A DNA stretch of 64,000 nt, taken from the NCBI RefSeq assembly GCF_022867805.1, contig NZ_JALIFO010000013.1, positions 90,908-154,907 of the forward strand. Direction: 5' to 3'. The notes below the pieces were generated by a model that saw only the letters and a list, made by a program, of their open reading frames with translations, did not search any database and was not told the DNA's origin. The position numbers were made by a program, and so were the translations under genes. Each line of letters begins with the position of its first letter. Position 1 is the stretch's first letter. Of this stretch, positions 16,820 to 26,275 are shown one piece after another. Source of the stretch: Cuneatibacter sp. NSJ-177. Lineage in GTDB: Bacteria; Bacillota; Clostridia; Lachnospirales; Lachnospiraceae.

Positions 16820-18596
16820 CATCATTTCTCCTCTTAAGCGGAATCCGGAAATAGACCTTTGTCCCTTCTCCCTCTCTGCTCTCGATAAAGATCGGATCCT
16901 CCTCCCCGTAGGTGATCCGAATCTGCTCCCGGATATTTTTGAGGGCGTAACCGTTCCCCACTGTCTTCAGATTTCCGCTCTCCTCCATCAGCTGCCGTCT
17001 GGTCTCCTCCGGCATGCCTGCGCCATCGTCCTTTACCTCAAAATAGAGGAATTCCTCTTCTTTTCGGAAAACAATCTCCACGGTGTGGCTGCTGCGGCTC
17101 GGCTCAAATCCGTGAACAATGGCGTTCTCCACGATGGGCTGAAACAGGTATTTCAGCGCAACATACTGATTCATATCCGGAAAATCCTCGATCCGGCACC
17201 GCAGCGCATCTCCAAAGCGCATCTTCTGAATTTTCAGGTAACACCGGATCAGCTCCACAATCTCGTCAAGTCCCACCATATCCTGCCCCTTGGCCAGGCT
17301 CAGCCGGAAATACTGGGACAGCACGATCAGCATATTGGCGGACTTCCCAGCCTTTTCCCGGCAGGCCTCGCAGTAGATCGTATTGATCGTGTTATAGAGG
17401 AAATGTTCGTCCATCTGGGATTGCAGGGAAGAAAGCTGGGCCTGCTTGCGGAGCAGCTGCTGGACGTAGACTTCGTCAATCAGCTGGCGGAGCTTTTCCG
17501 TCATGCGGTTGTAGCTGTGGAGTACGGCTCCGATCTCCCCTTTTTGTTTGATATTGGTTAAAGGAGCCAGCTCCCCTTCCTCCATCCGCTTCATTCCCCG
17601 CATCAGGCGGTTTAACGGCTGGACGACGCCAATGTAGAGCAGGCCGGAACCCAGCAGAATGCTGAACACACCGAGAACCACAATCAGCAGGAACCCCGGC
17701 GCCTGGCTGGAAAAGTTCTCCAATATCTCTGAGAGAGGAACCGCCCCCAGATACTTCCAGCCGCTCTCGACGGAATTATAGTACATGACCAGGCAGGGTT
17801 TCTCATCTCCCACAATATAGCTTTCCGTGTTTCCGTTTTGCTGGTACGCATCCTGAAACAGCGGGTGTTCCTTTAAATTCTCCGAAAAATGCTCCAGCTC
17901 CCAGGAGGCTTCCAAAATCCGCCCCTGGTAGTCCGTCACCGCGGACAGCACTCCCGGATAGTCCAGGGTGCCGGCCGTGCTGTCCAGCTTTTCTTTCAGC
18001 GTACAGATCATCGTACAGCCGCCGTATTGTTCGGGAATCGGAACCGGGCGGATATGGGCCAGCCGCCAATCATTCTGCGCCTCGTTGACCGGCAGGGAAT
18101 ACCATTCGATGCGCCCGGAAAAATAATTTTGATCGAGCTGGTACAGCTTTTCCCCCAAGCCCTCTTTGATCGAAATCGTCTTGTGGTCAAAATCAGTGGA
18201 TAGAATCAGATCACTTTTCTCAAACACCAAATAAATCTGATCCAGTGTTCGCATCTCCCCGGCATATTGGCCCAGCGCCAAAGACAGCTCTTTTTGCGCC
18301 CGCTCCGAGGGCTCCGACAGATAAGCGGTGATCTTATCCGTCAAATCCGGCTCCCGGCTTAAGTCTTTACTGAAAGAGCGGACTTCCTCCATCGAAGATT
18401 CCATCAGGAGCGACGAGCCGTACAGGCTGGTGTAAAGAGAATGTCTGGCATTTTCCAGGATATTTTCCCTGGCGGACTGATAGGTATAAAAGAGGAACGC
18501 CAACATCGGAATCAGAATGGTCAGTCCGACGATCGCAGGCACCCGGTACCGGATGCTCTCAAACCAATGCTGTTTCTCCATATTGTAGTTTCCCAT
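16809..18596 (-). CDS. YesM-type sensor histidine kinase
   Basis: A 595-residue membrane kinase. An N-terminal membrane segment (about 17-36) and a second one near 290-315 bracket an extracellular sensor of roughly 250 residues, probably a dCache fold. A HAMP region follows. The His_kinase domain has DEHFLYNTINTIY (phospho-acceptor His at about 397), and the ATPase domain has YLFQPIVENAIVHGFEP, DDGAGMP and GNGYALKNIREQ. The stop overlaps the regulator start. No clear ribosome site precedes the ATG at 18596, which lies five bases after the AI-2E-family gene, so translation may be coupled to it. Confidence 0.92.
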   Translation of the reverse strand: MGNYNMEKQHWFESIRYRVPAIVGLTILIPMLAFLFYTYQSARENILENARHSLYTSLYGSSLLMESSMEEVRSFSKDLSREPDLTDKITAYLSEPSERAQKELSLALGQYAGEMRTLDQIYLVFEKSDLILSTDFDHKTISIKEGLGEKLYQLDQNYFSGRIEWYSLPVNEAQNDWRLAHIRPVPIPEQYGGCTMICTLKEKLDSTAGTLDYPGVLSAVTDYQGRILEASWELEHFSENLKEHPLFQDAYQQNGNTESYIVGDEKPCLVMYYNSVESGWKYLGAVPLSEILENFSSQAPGFLLIVVLGVFSILLGSGLLYIGVVQPLNRLMRGMKRMEEGELAPLTNIKQKGEIGAVLHSYNRMTEKLRQLIDEVYVQQLLRKQAQLSSLQSQMDEHFLYNTINTIYCEACREKAGKSANMLIVLSQYFRLSLAKGQDMVGLDEIVELIRCYLKIQKMRFGDALRCRIEDFPDMNQYVALKYLFQPIVENAIVHGFEPSRSSHTVEIVFRKEEEFLYFEVKDDGAGMPEETRRQLMEESGNLKTVGNGYALKNIREQIRITYGEEDPIFIESREGEGTKVYFRIPLKRRNDDET

Positions 18597-18601
18597 GAAA
18601 C

Positions 18602-19756
18602 TCAGTGAAGCCGATCAGCGGTCAGCTTGCTCTCCTTCCACTCGGTCGCTTCCCGCAGCAGGCGGTAGAGGGCCGATGCCACCGGGACGCTGAACAGCAT
18701 CCCGACCACGCCGCCCATACTGCCTCCGACCGTAATCGCAGCCAGCACCCAGATGGCGGGAAGCCCCATAGAGGACCCCACCACCCGCGGGTAGATCAGA
18801 TTGTCCTCCAACTGCTGGAGAATGACCAGAAATACCACAAATAAAATTGCCTTCGTAAAGCTCTCCGGCAAAATCATCAAAGCACCGACAAAACCGCCGA
18901 TCAGGCCGCCCAGCATGGGAACCAGGGCGGTGACTCCGACCAGTGCGCCGATCATCGGCGCATAAGGAAAACGGAAGATCCACATGCCCAGGAAGCAAAG
19001 GCTCCCCAAAATAATTGCTTCGATGGTCTGCCCTGCCACAAATTTCCGGAACGCGTCCCCGAACACAGCCCCAACGTGCAGAACCGTCTCTGAAAATTTC
19101 TCCGGCACCCAGGCGTGAATCAGGCGGACGGCCTGTCCTTTCAAGCGCTCTTTTCCGCTGAGAATATAGATGGCAAAGACCAGCGCCACGGTAAAATTGA
19201 TCACCCGTCCGGCCAGTGTTCCGATCACGGAAGCCGTCGTTCCCAAAATATCGGCTACGCCGCCCTTCGCCCATTCAAATAGGCTGCTTTGAATTGCATT
19301 CCAGTTCAGCTCCAGCTTCATCAAAAAGCTTCCCACCGGCGTCTCCGCCAGATCATGCTGCAAGCTCCAGTCCTGAGCCGAATTGATCACGTCGACCACG
19401 CTCTCCCCCAGCACGCCGATGGCGCTGACCAGCTCCGGCACCACCAGGAGCAACACGCCGGTCAGCACGCTGAGGATGATCAAAAGAGCGATCAAAATAC
19501 AGCAGGGCCGGCGGATCTTTTTCACCCATGCCTGATTGGAGCGGGGAAAGAAATGTTTTTCCAAAGGGCGAAGCGGCACATTTAAAATCAGCGCCAAAAT
19601 CAGCCCCAGAATCAAAGGGAAAATCAGGTTAAAAAAACCTCCAACTACCTTTCCCACGGTTCCGATATTCTGCACGCCTGCATAGATCACGATACAGACT
19701 GCGATTATTCCGATCAGCCATTTGGCCCTTCGCATCTGCTGTTCCCGATTTCCCAT
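18602..19756 (-). CDS. AI-2E family membrane transporter
   Basis: A 384-residue protein with about seven to eight membrane segments. The conserved C-terminal block MIGALVGVTALVPMLGGLIGGFVGALMI and the LIYPRVVGSSMGLPAIWVLAAI segment identify the AI-2E (TqsA/PerM-like) family. Members export autoinducer-2 in E. coli but others are sodium/proton antiporters or have no known cargo, so the name should not be taken as function. It ends five bases before the kinase gene and starts 82 bases after the old yellow enzyme stop. The nearby RbsABC-type importer resembles AI-2 importers only at family level. Confidence 0.88.
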   Translation of the reverse strand: MGNREQQMRRAKWLIGIIAVCIVIYAGVQNIGTVGKVVGGFFNLIFPLILGLILALILNVPLRPLEKHFFPRSNQAWVKKIRRPCCILIALLIILSVLTGVLLLVVPELVSAIGVLGESVVDVINSAQDWSLQHDLAETPVGSFLMKLELNWNAIQSSLFEWAKGGVADILGTTASVIGTLAGRVINFTVALVFAIYILSGKERLKGQAVRLIHAWVPEKFSETVLHVGAVFGDAFRKFVAGQTIEAIILGSLCFLGMWIFRFPYAPMIGALVGVTALVPMLGGLIGGFVGALMILPESFTKAILFVVFLVILQQLEDNLIYPRVVGSSMGLPAIWVLAAITVGGSMGGVVGMLFSVPVASALYRLLREATEWKESKLTADRLH

Positions 19757-19838
19757 AAGCTATCCTTTCTGCGCTATTGATCCACGATAAGACCGGCCTC
19801 TTCCTTGCTCATTTCATCTTTCACTTTTTTCCCTGCGG

Positions 19839-20870
19839 CTATTCCCCGAAAGTTTTCCTTAACTGGGGGATCTCCTGCCGGTGCAAAACACAGCGCCGGT
19901 AGCGTTCCCGGTATACCCGGAAACAATTATTGCAGTGGATACATTTGCTTTTCTCCGCGCCGCCTTTCAGCTTTTCGATAAAGTCCGGCTCACAGATCAG
20001 GCTGCGGCTGAATGAGACAAAAGGAATCCCTGCCTCCAACACCTGTTCCGCACCTTTTTCCGATACAATGCCGCCCACCAAGATCAGAGGGATCCGGATC
20101 CCCTCCCCGGCCGCCAACGCCTCTTTCAGATAAAAGGGCTCCCCTTTCACCTCCTGGTGCGCAAAACCGAGTCCGCTGACCTCCGCGGCGTCCGCGCCGG
20201 CTTCTTCACAGAGTTCCAAAACCCGGTGAAGGTCCTCCACGGCATCGCAGTTTACCTTCACCAAAACCATCCCTTCCGGTCCCCATTCCTTCCGCACGGC
20301 TTTTAAAACTTCTCCGGGGAAACGGAAACGGTTCTCCACCGAGCCGCCATAGGCATCGCCCCGGACATTTTCCTTTGGATTCAGATAGCTGGAAAGCAGG
20401 TAGCCGTGGGCCATATGGACCTGAACCCCGTCGAATCCGGCCTCCTTTGCCAGCCGGGCGGCTGCAGCATACTTTTGGAGTAAAAGGCTTCGGTCCGCTT
20501 CGCTTAGCTCCATCGGTCCCTGGGCTGGGCGGCCGTTCACCTTCTCCGAAGCGTTTAATCCCCCATGGTTCAGCTGGATCACCAGCTTTCCGCCCTTCGC
20601 ATGGACCCGCTCCGCCGCTTCCTGAAGCAGCGCCCGGTCCGTCCTTTCATCCAGATATGGCTGCCCGGCATCCACGCGAGCCAGGGCATCCACGGCATAG
20701 TGGCCGGTAATGATCAGCCCCACTTCATGGCTGGCCAGCTCTTCATAGCACTCGATCAGCGCTTTCGTCATGCGGCCGTCCCGCTCCGCCAAGTGCTCAT
20801 TGGTCGCAGAGCGCACCGTCCGGTTTCGGAGCGTCACCGTTCCGATGGATGCGGATTCCCAAAGCTTCAT
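19839..20870 (-). CDS. old yellow enzyme / 2,4-dienoyl-CoA reductase-like NADH:flavin oxidoreductase
   Basis: A 343-residue FMN TIM barrel. Visible landmarks are TVRSATNEHLAERDG at the N-terminus, the LVIQLNHGG strand, the catalytic-site VQVHMAHGYLLSSYLNPKENVRGDAYGGSVENRFRF region near 155-190 (cited in parts) and VGGIVSEKGAEQ. After it comes a C-terminal CxxCxxC-x11-C cluster in CIHCNNCFRV...RRC, typical of members with a 4Fe-4S cluster. The second FAD/NADH half of full-length dienoyl-CoA reductases is absent. It probably reduces an activated C=C bond. It has its own promoter and is the first gene of the minus-strand series running to 8535. Confidence 0.9.
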   Translation of the reverse strand: MKLWESASIGTVTLRNRTVRSATNEHLAERDGRMTKALIECYEELASHEVGLIITGHYAVDALARVDAGQPYLDERTDRALLQEAAERVHAKGGKLVIQLNHGGLNASEKVNGRPAQGPMELSEADRSLLLQKYAAAARLAKEAGFDGVQVHMAHGYLLSSYLNPKENVRGDAYGGSVENRFRFPGEVLKAVRKEWGPEGMVLVKVNCDAVEDLHRVLELCEEAGADAAEVSGLGFAHQEVKGEPFYLKEALAAGEGIRIPLILVGGIVSEKGAEQVLEAGIPFVSFSRSLICEPDFIEKLKGGAEKSKCIHCNNCFRVYRERYRRCVLHRQEIPQLRKTFGE

Positions 20871-20912
20871 AAAAAGTTCCTCCCTGCATTTACAATCCGG
20901 TTTTCTCGAATT

Positions 20913-20941
20913 ATAATAACATAGAATGTGTCACTTTGCAA
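20913..20941 (-). promoter_or_regulatory. promoter of the old yellow enzyme gene
   Basis: On the minus strand TTGCAA (20941-20936) and TATTAT (20918-20913) are 17 bases apart. The start is about 35 bases upstream of the ATG at 20870. Confidence 0.55.
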
Positions 20942-21007
20942 AAAGAATCCTGCCGCAAAGGATTCCCTGCCTGAGGCGGGCCGTTCCCGCGGCATAAAGG
21001 AGAATTT

Positions 21008-22795
21008 ATGAACAACCTTGTAATGGAAAATATCACCAAGGGCTTCGGAGGCCGCACGCTGTTATCCGGCGTTTCCCTCGGCATCCAGGAAGGTGACAAG
21101 ATCGGAGTCATCGGCATCAACGGCACCGGAAAGACCACGCTGTTAAAGCTGATCGCCGGATTGGAGGAACCCGACGATGGAGCCGTCACCAAAGGCAACT
21201 CGGTCACACTGGCCTATCTGCCCCAGACGCCGGAATTTACGCCCGGCATCACGGTGCTTCATTATGTGCTGGAAGAGCACAAGGATAAGCCCGACGCCTG
21301 GAATGCGGAAAGCGAGGCAAAAACGATCCTGACCCGCCTCGGCTTTCGGGACTGGAATCAGGTCATGGATCCGCTCTCCGGCGGAGAAAAGAAACGCGCC
21401 GCCCTGGCCCGGACGCTGATGAACCCGGCAGACATCCTGATCCTCGACGAGCCCACCAACCATCTGGATTCCGACATGGTTTTGTGGCTGGAACAGTACC
21501 TGAACCAGTTGAAAGGGGTCCTGGTCATGGTGACCCACGACCGGTATTTCCTGGACCGGGTGACCAACAAAATCGTGGAGATCGACGAAGGAAAGCTTTA
21601 CTCTTATGAAGCCAACTACTCCGGCTTTCTCCGGCTGCGGGAGCAGCGGGTGGCCGACGCCTGGGCCACGGAGCGCAAACGCCAGAGTATTCTGAGAACC
21701 GAGTTAGAATGGCTGCAGCGGGGAGCCAGAGCCCGTTCCACCAAGCAAAAGGCCCACATCCAGCGGATCGAGGACATGCAGAACGCGGACAAGCCATCCC
21801 GTGACCGCGCCGTGGAAATGGACTCCGTCGGCAGCCGGATGGGGAAAAAGACCATTGAGATCACTGATGTGTCCAAAGCTTACGACGGAAGGACTTTGTT
21901 CCGGGACTTCTCCTATATCGTACTGAAAGGGGAACGGCTCGGCATCATCGGCCCCAACGGCTGCGGGAAATCCACTCTGATGAAGATTCTGACCGGGATG
22001 GAGGAGCCGGACTCCGGCAGCGTGGTCTTGGGGGATACCATCCGCATCGGCTATTTTGCCCAGGAAAATGAGGACATGGACCTGGATATCCGGGTCATCG
22101 ATTATATCCGCAGCGTGGCGGAGATTATCGAGACCAGCAAGGGGACGGCCACCGCCTCCCAGATGCTGGAACGCTTTCTCTTTACCCCGGCCATGCAGTA
22201 CACGCCGGTGAACAAGCTTTCCGGCGGGGAAAAACGGCGGCTTTATCTGCTCCGGGTACTGATGGGATCGCCCAACGTGCTGATCCTCGACGAGCCCACC
22301 AATGACCTGGATATCGCCACCTTAACCATTCTTGAAGATTACCTCGACAGCTTCCCAGGCATCGTTATCACCGTGTCTCATGACCGGTATTTCCTGGACC
22401 GGGTGGTCAGCCGGATCCTGGCTTTTGAGGGGGCGGCGATCCGCCAGTATGAGGGAGGCTACACCGACTATTTCTTCTCCCCGAACCGCCCGAAGGAACC
22501 CTCCGCCCCGGCGCGGGAGGAATCCCGGCCAAAGCAGACCGAAAAGCCAAGGGATAAGAAGAAGGTGAAATTTTCTTATCAGGAGCAGAGAGAATTCGAC
22601 ACGATCGACGCGGACATCGCCGCCCTAGAGGAGAAACTTGCGTCCCTGGAAGCGGAAATCGAGGATTCAGCCAGCCAGTACGCAAGGCTTGGCGAACTGA
22701 TGGAAGAAAAAGAACAGACGGAGCTGGCGCTGGATCAGAAAATGGAGCGCTGGGTTTACCTGAACGACCTGGCCGAGCAGATCAGTCAGGAATAG
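21008..22795 (+). CDS. ABC-F family ATPase (Uup-like)
   Basis: A 595-residue soluble protein with two ABC domains and no membrane segment. Walker A motifs are GINGTGKTT (about 37-45) and GPNGCGKST (about 316-324). Signatures are LSGGEKKRAALA and LSGGEKRRLYLL, each followed by LILDEPTNHL or LILDEPTNDL. The linker between the domains is the ABC-F P-site tRNA-interaction motif region. A charged C-terminal coiled coil (about 515-593) is typical of Uup-like members. It acts on ribosomes or on branched DNA in replication, not in transport. AAAGGAG precedes the ATG. Proline- and glycine-poor regions show nothing unusual. Antibiotic resistance is possible but not supported specifically. Confidence 0.93.
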   Translation: MNNLVMENITKGFGGRTLLSGVSLGIQEGDKIGVIGINGTGKTTLLKLIAGLEEPDDGAVTKGNSVTLAYLPQTPEFTPGITVLHYVLEEHKDKPDAWNAESEAKTILTRLGFRDWNQVMDPLSGGEKKRAALARTLMNPADILILDEPTNHLDSDMVLWLEQYLNQLKGVLVMVTHDRYFLDRVTNKIVEIDEGKLYSYEANYSGFLRLREQRVADAWATERKRQSILRTELEWLQRGARARSTKQKAHIQRIEDMQNADKPSRDRAVEMDSVGSRMGKKTIEITDVSKAYDGRTLFRDFSYIVLKGERLGIIGPNGCGKSTLMKILTGMEEPDSGSVVLGDTIRIGYFAQENEDMDLDIRVIDYIRSVAEIIETSKGTATASQMLERFLFTPAMQYTPVNKLSGGEKRRLYLLRVLMGSPNVLILDEPTNDLDIATLTILEDYLDSFPGIVITVSHDRYFLDRVVSRILAFEGAAIRQYEGGYTDYFFSPNRPKEPSAPAREESRPKQTEKPRDKKKVKFSYQEQREFDTIDADIAALEEKLASLEAEIEDSASQYARLGELMEEKEQTELALDQKMERWVYLNDLAEQISQE

Positions 22796-22827
22796 GGCGC
22801 TCTGATCAAAGTGTGCGCTTTGCGCGG

Positions 22828-22874
22828 AGGCCCCAAGGAGGGCGGGCCCTGGGATCCATGAGATTCCGGGGCCT
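22828..22874. terminator. possible weak terminator between convergent genes
   Basis: AGGCCCC (22828-22834) can pair with GGGGCCT (22868-22874). The loop is long and T-runs are short, so the call is tentative. No other feature is seen between 22796 and 22889. Confidence 0.3.
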
Positions 22875-22889
22875 GTTCGTTCTCCTGAT

Positions 22890-23834
22890 TTAAACCGCCG
22901 GCAGCAGTCCAAAGGATTTGAAGCAGAAAATCCACAAAAATAAAGTGACAAGAGATACCAAGGTGGAGATCACCACCTCCACTCCGGCCAGATCTGAGTC
23001 CCCGTTGAAGTGCTGCGCCATGACATGGGACGCGATAGCCGTCGGGGTGGCAAACAGAGCGACCAAAGTCAAAAGCTCCACGCCGCGGAATCCGAGGAGC
23101 ACGGCGGCACTTAAAAAGATTCCGGGGAATACCACGAGACGCATCAGACAGCAGCCGGTCAGATACTTTTTATACGCAGAGATATTTCCAAAAGAAAAAC
23201 TGGCTCCGAGGATAAAAATCGCCAGCGGGTTTCCGACTCCCGCCACCTGATCCACCACATCCTCCAAAAGCGACGGCAGGCGGATCCCCAAAATATGAAA
23301 TCCAAACCCCACGATCGTCGCCAGAATATACGGATTCCGGATCACTTCCTTTGCCAGGGCCAGAGGCTTTGGCCGGGATCCCTGAAAATAGCTGAGCACC
23401 AGGACCGACACCACATTGTAAAGCGGCGTCGTGATACAGGTCATCATGGCCGGGACGCCCAGTCCCGCCTCGCCGTAGACGGCAGACACAACGGGAAATC
23501 CCAGCACGACGAAGTTGCTCCGGTAGAGGGCCTGGATCAACACGCCGCGCCTTTTATTCTCTTTTTCCAGCCGCATGACCAAAAGGTAAGAAACCGCCAT
23601 CATGATCAGAATGCTGACCAGCCCAAACGCCAGCAGCTTTCCGTCCACCGTTTTCAGATCCATCTGGTAGATACTCCGGAACATGACTGCCGTCAGGAAT
23701 ACCTGAAAGCAGACGGAATTCATTTTTTTCAGAGATGTCTCATCCAACATTCCCTGCCTGCGAACCAGATACCCGATGCTCATGATCGCAAACATCGGGA
23801 ATACTGCTCTCAGTGACACCAAAAAGTTTTCCAT
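22890..23834 (-). CDS. AEC-family transporter
   Basis: A 314-residue membrane protein with about ten hydrophobic segments arranged as two inverted repeats. It belongs to the auxin efflux carrier family of bacterial transporters (malonate, malate or similar anion carriers). MFAIMSIGYLVRRQGMLDETSLKKMNSVCFQVFLTAVMF (cited in part) at the N-terminus and LVALFATPTAIASHVMAQHFNGD at the C-terminus are the family crossover blocks. GGAG precedes the ATG. It is transcribed alone or after the dipeptidase gene 83 bases upstream. Substrate unknown. Confidence 0.88.
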   Translation of the reverse strand: MENFLVSLRAVFPMFAIMSIGYLVRRQGMLDETSLKKMNSVCFQVFLTAVMFRSIYQMDLKTVDGKLLAFGLVSILIMMAVSYLLVMRLEKENKRRGVLIQALYRSNFVVLGFPVVSAVYGEAGLGVPAMMTCITTPLYNVVSVLVLSYFQGSRPKPLALAKEVIRNPYILATIVGFGFHILGIRLPSLLEDVVDQVAGVGNPLAIFILGASFSFGNISAYKKYLTGCCLMRLVVFPGIFLSAAVLLGFRGVELLTLVALFATPTAIASHVMAQHFNGDSDLAGVEVVISTLVSLVTLFLWIFCFKSFGLLPAV

Positions 23835-23917
23835 GTTTTCTCCATCTTCTCTATATCTTTAAATAAGATTTTCTCTTTGCGTCATTTACTCGCCGCATTT
23901 GCGCAGCGCGCTCTTCT

Positions 23918-24913
23918 CTAACGCAGGTTTTCTTTCAAAAACCGCTCCGCGTTTCCGTACAGGATCTTCTCGATTTCCCTGGTGGAAAAGCCCCCCGCCT
24001 CCATGGTCTCACAGAGCGTCTGGATCCGGGAACACTCCTCCATCTCCGGCGCTTCGGCGATTCCGTCGTAATCCGACCCCAGAGCCAGGCAGTCGATTCC
24101 TCCCACCTTTCGGATATGCCGCATATGGGCGGTCATCTCTTCCCTGGTGCCTCCCCGGCTGTCGCCCGGCTGCCAGCCCGGCCGTAAAAACGCCACGCAG
24201 AAATTGATGCCGATGACGCCGCCCCGCTCTGCGATCACCCGGATCATCTCATCCGTCAGGTTCCGCACATGGGGAGTCACGGCTCTCGCATTGGAATGGC
24301 TGGCTAAAAACGGCCGTTTTGCCGCCGAGGCCACATCCCAGAAACCGCCGTCGGAAAGATGGGATACATCTGCCAGCATCCCTGCTTCCTCCATAGCCTC
24401 CAGCATGGTAAAGCCTGCCTTTTTTAATCCACGCTCCTCCGGCCAGACCCGAAGGTGATTCTCACCGAAAAGCTCAGCGTGATTGGGATACCCCAATCCA
24501 TTCTCATGATTCCAGGTTAAGGTCATCATCCGGGCCCCCAGGCCGTAGAGTTCCCTTAGGATGTCCGGATTTTCCCGGCAGACCGCGCCTTCTTCCAAAG
24601 AAAGCAAGGCCGACATCCTGCCGGCCTTTTGATTCTCCTCATATTCTGCAAAGCTTTTGACCGGACCGATCCAATCGGAATTCTTTCCGGTCTCCTCATA
24701 AAACAGGGCGATCTGCTCCCGGCAGGCCGCGAGAACATCTTCCTCCTCGTCCGAGTCCACAAAGGCCGCGAAGGTCTGCAAGGCATAGCCCCCCTGCCGC
24801 ATCCGCCTAAGATCCAGATGCAGGGGATTTTCCCTCAGGGAAAGAGACTTCCCCGTCTTTCTGGCCCGGCGCAGGGAACTGATGGTATCACAATGCAGAT
24901 CAATAATTTTCAT
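23918..24913 (-). CDS. membrane dipeptidase (peptidase M19)
   Basis: About 331 residues of the renal-dipeptidase family, a zinc TIM-barrel hydrolase of dipeptides including D-amino-acid forms. Zinc ligands visible are the N-terminal DLHCDT (His and Asp), Glu in LLSLEEG, His in ADVSHLSD and His in PFLASHSNARA. I took ATG 24913 (MKIIDLHCDT) with GGGGAGG upstream. The in-frame TTG at 24925 abuts that site. No signal peptide is present. It has a good promoter at 24968-24996. Likely used in peptide or cell-wall peptide scavenging. Confidence 0.92.
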   Translation of the reverse strand: MKIIDLHCDTISSLRRARKTGKSLSLRENPLHLDLRRMRQGGYALQTFAAFVDSDEEEDVLAACREQIALFYEETGKNSDWIGPVKSFAEYEENQKAGRMSALLSLEEGAVCRENPDILRELYGLGARMMTLTWNHENGLGYPNHAELFGENHLRVWPEERGLKKAGFTMLEAMEEAGMLADVSHLSDGGFWDVASAAKRPFLASHSNARAVTPHVRNLTDEMIRVIAERGGVIGINFCVAFLRPGWQPGDSRGGTREEMTAHMRHIRKVGGIDCLALGSDYDGIAEAPEMEECSRIQTLCETMEAGGFSTREIEKILYGNAERFLKENLR

Positions 24914-24967
24914 AGAAGCGCTCAACCTCCCCGCCGGTCACGTTTCAAACATTGCCCGGCGAATCTT

Positions 24968-24996
24968 ATTATATCACTGCTTCTGTCCTTCTACAA
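24968..24996 (-). promoter_or_regulatory. promoter of the dipeptidase gene
   Basis: On the minus strand TTGTAG (24996-24991) and consensus TATAAT (24973-24968) are 17 bases apart, about 50 bases before the start codon. Confidence 0.65.
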
Positions 24997-25025
24997 TACG
25001 AAGGAATAAAATGATCCGCTTGTCA

Positions 25026-26219
25026 TCACTCCGTGATTTCCACCACGTCCGCATCCCGGTAGGCCCGGTCCGTCAAATCCTGTCCTAAGCCAGGGAGCTC
25101 AGGCGCCCGGTATCGGCCGTGAACCGGCTGATAATTCTGCTGGCAGAGGTCGATATATTCCGGCATCAGGGCCTTTTGGTGGTGCTCATGAATACAGAAA
25201 TTCGGAATCGCCGTCTCCACATGGAGCGCCGCGGCCTTGGCGATCGGCGTCCCTGCCACATGGACCTGGCAGGTAATGTCGTACACGTGAGCCATGTCGC
25301 AGATCTTCTTGCACTCCGTGATCCCTCCGCAGGTGCCCAGATCCGGCTGCGCCACATCGATGGAGCGCGACTGGAAGAACGGGGCAAACCCCCAGCGGGA
25401 GTAGATCCTCTCCCCCGCTGCCAGCGGAATATTGATTTTTTCCTTGGCGAACCGCTGCATCTCTGGGTTCAGCGGCGTGTTCACTTCCTCATAGAAGAAA
25501 ATGTGATAAGGCTCCACCGCCTTGGCAAACTGGATGGCGCTGGTGGTATCCGTGTGGGCATGGTTCTCGATGATGATGTCCACATCCGGTCCCACCGCCT
25601 CCCGGATCGCCGCAATCCGCTCCTCGCCCATGCGAATCACATAAGGGGGCAGCGGCCCCTCCAGGTGATAGCCGCCGGACACGCCATTCCGGTCAAACTG
25701 TAAGACATCCACTTTGACCGCGTCATAGCCCTCGGCCACCGCGATCTTTGCCTGCCCGGCAAAATCTTCATCCCGGACGCAGATATGACGTTTCTTCCCC
25801 CAGCCCAGCTGAGTCTGGGAAGCATAAACCCGCAGATCCTCCCGGCATTTGCCGCCGAGAAGCTGATAGACCGGAACGTTCAGTACTTTTCCCTTGATAT
25901 CCCAAAGCGCCATGTCGATTCCGCTCATGCCTCCAAAAATCACGGTTCCACCGCCCTGCCCCCAGAAGGTCTTTTTCAGCATCCGTTCCCAGATGGCCTC
26001 CGAATTCATGGGATCCATCCCCAAGATCAGCCTGGCATAATCCTGGACCATCCCAAAGGCCGCATGGCCGCCGGTTCCGTAGGCCATCCCCACTTCTCCG
26101 ATGCCGTAAACGCCCTCATCCGTGTCAATCCGCACCAAGATCGGACGCTGTCCATGTTTTTCCGACGGATCGGTCTTGATCTCATGGACATAGATCGCCG
26201 TCACTTTTATAATCTTCAT
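25026..26219 (-). CDS. mandelate racemase/enolase-superfamily sugar-acid dehydratase (DgoD/GlucD-like)
   Basis: A 397-residue member of the enolase superfamily: an N-terminal capping domain (1-125) and a (beta/alpha)7-beta barrel. Probable metal ligands lie in IIIENHAHTD, FYEEVNTP and IPLAAGERIYSR. The QPDLGTCGGITECKKICDMA block and the following His in QVHVAGTPIAKAA match galactonate/gluconate-type acid-sugar dehydratases. The position of the usual Asp ligand in DgoD is Glu here. GAGGAG precedes the ATG. It follows tctA1 by 56 bases, so it is probably the last gene of the first TctCBA operon and dehydrates the imported polyhydroxy acid. The exact acid is unknown. Confidence 0.88.
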   Translation of the reverse strand: MKIIKVTAIYVHEIKTDPSEKHGQRPILVRIDTDEGVYGIGEVGMAYGTGGHAAFGMVQDYARLILGMDPMNSEAIWERMLKKTFWGQGGGTVIFGGMSGIDMALWDIKGKVLNVPVYQLLGGKCREDLRVYASQTQLGWGKKRHICVRDEDFAGQAKIAVAEGYDAVKVDVLQFDRNGVSGGYHLEGPLPPYVIRMGEERIAAIREAVGPDVDIIIENHAHTDTTSAIQFAKAVEPYHIFFYEEVNTPLNPEMQRFAKEKINIPLAAGERIYSRWGFAPFFQSRSIDVAQPDLGTCGGITECKKICDMAHVYDITCQVHVAGTPIAKAAALHVETAIPNFCIHEHHQKALMPEYIDLCQQNYQPVHGRYRAPELPGLGQDLTDRAYRDADVVEITE

Positions 26220-26275
26220 TTCTATCCTGTCTCCTCGTCATTCCTATCATACGGACCTGTCCGCTGCCTTACCGT

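Noticed and set aside
16725..17561. A 278-codon open frame on the plus strand
   Set aside because: Antisense to the histidine kinase gene; no ribosome site and no motif.
18602..19756. Autoinducer-2 export function for the AI-2E family protein
   Set aside because: The family name is wider than the function; nothing in the context shows AI-2 processing genes.
21008..22795. Antibiotic resistance ABC-F
   Set aside because: The C-terminal coiled coil and overall pattern fit Uup-like housekeeping members; no resistance-type leader peptide was recognised.
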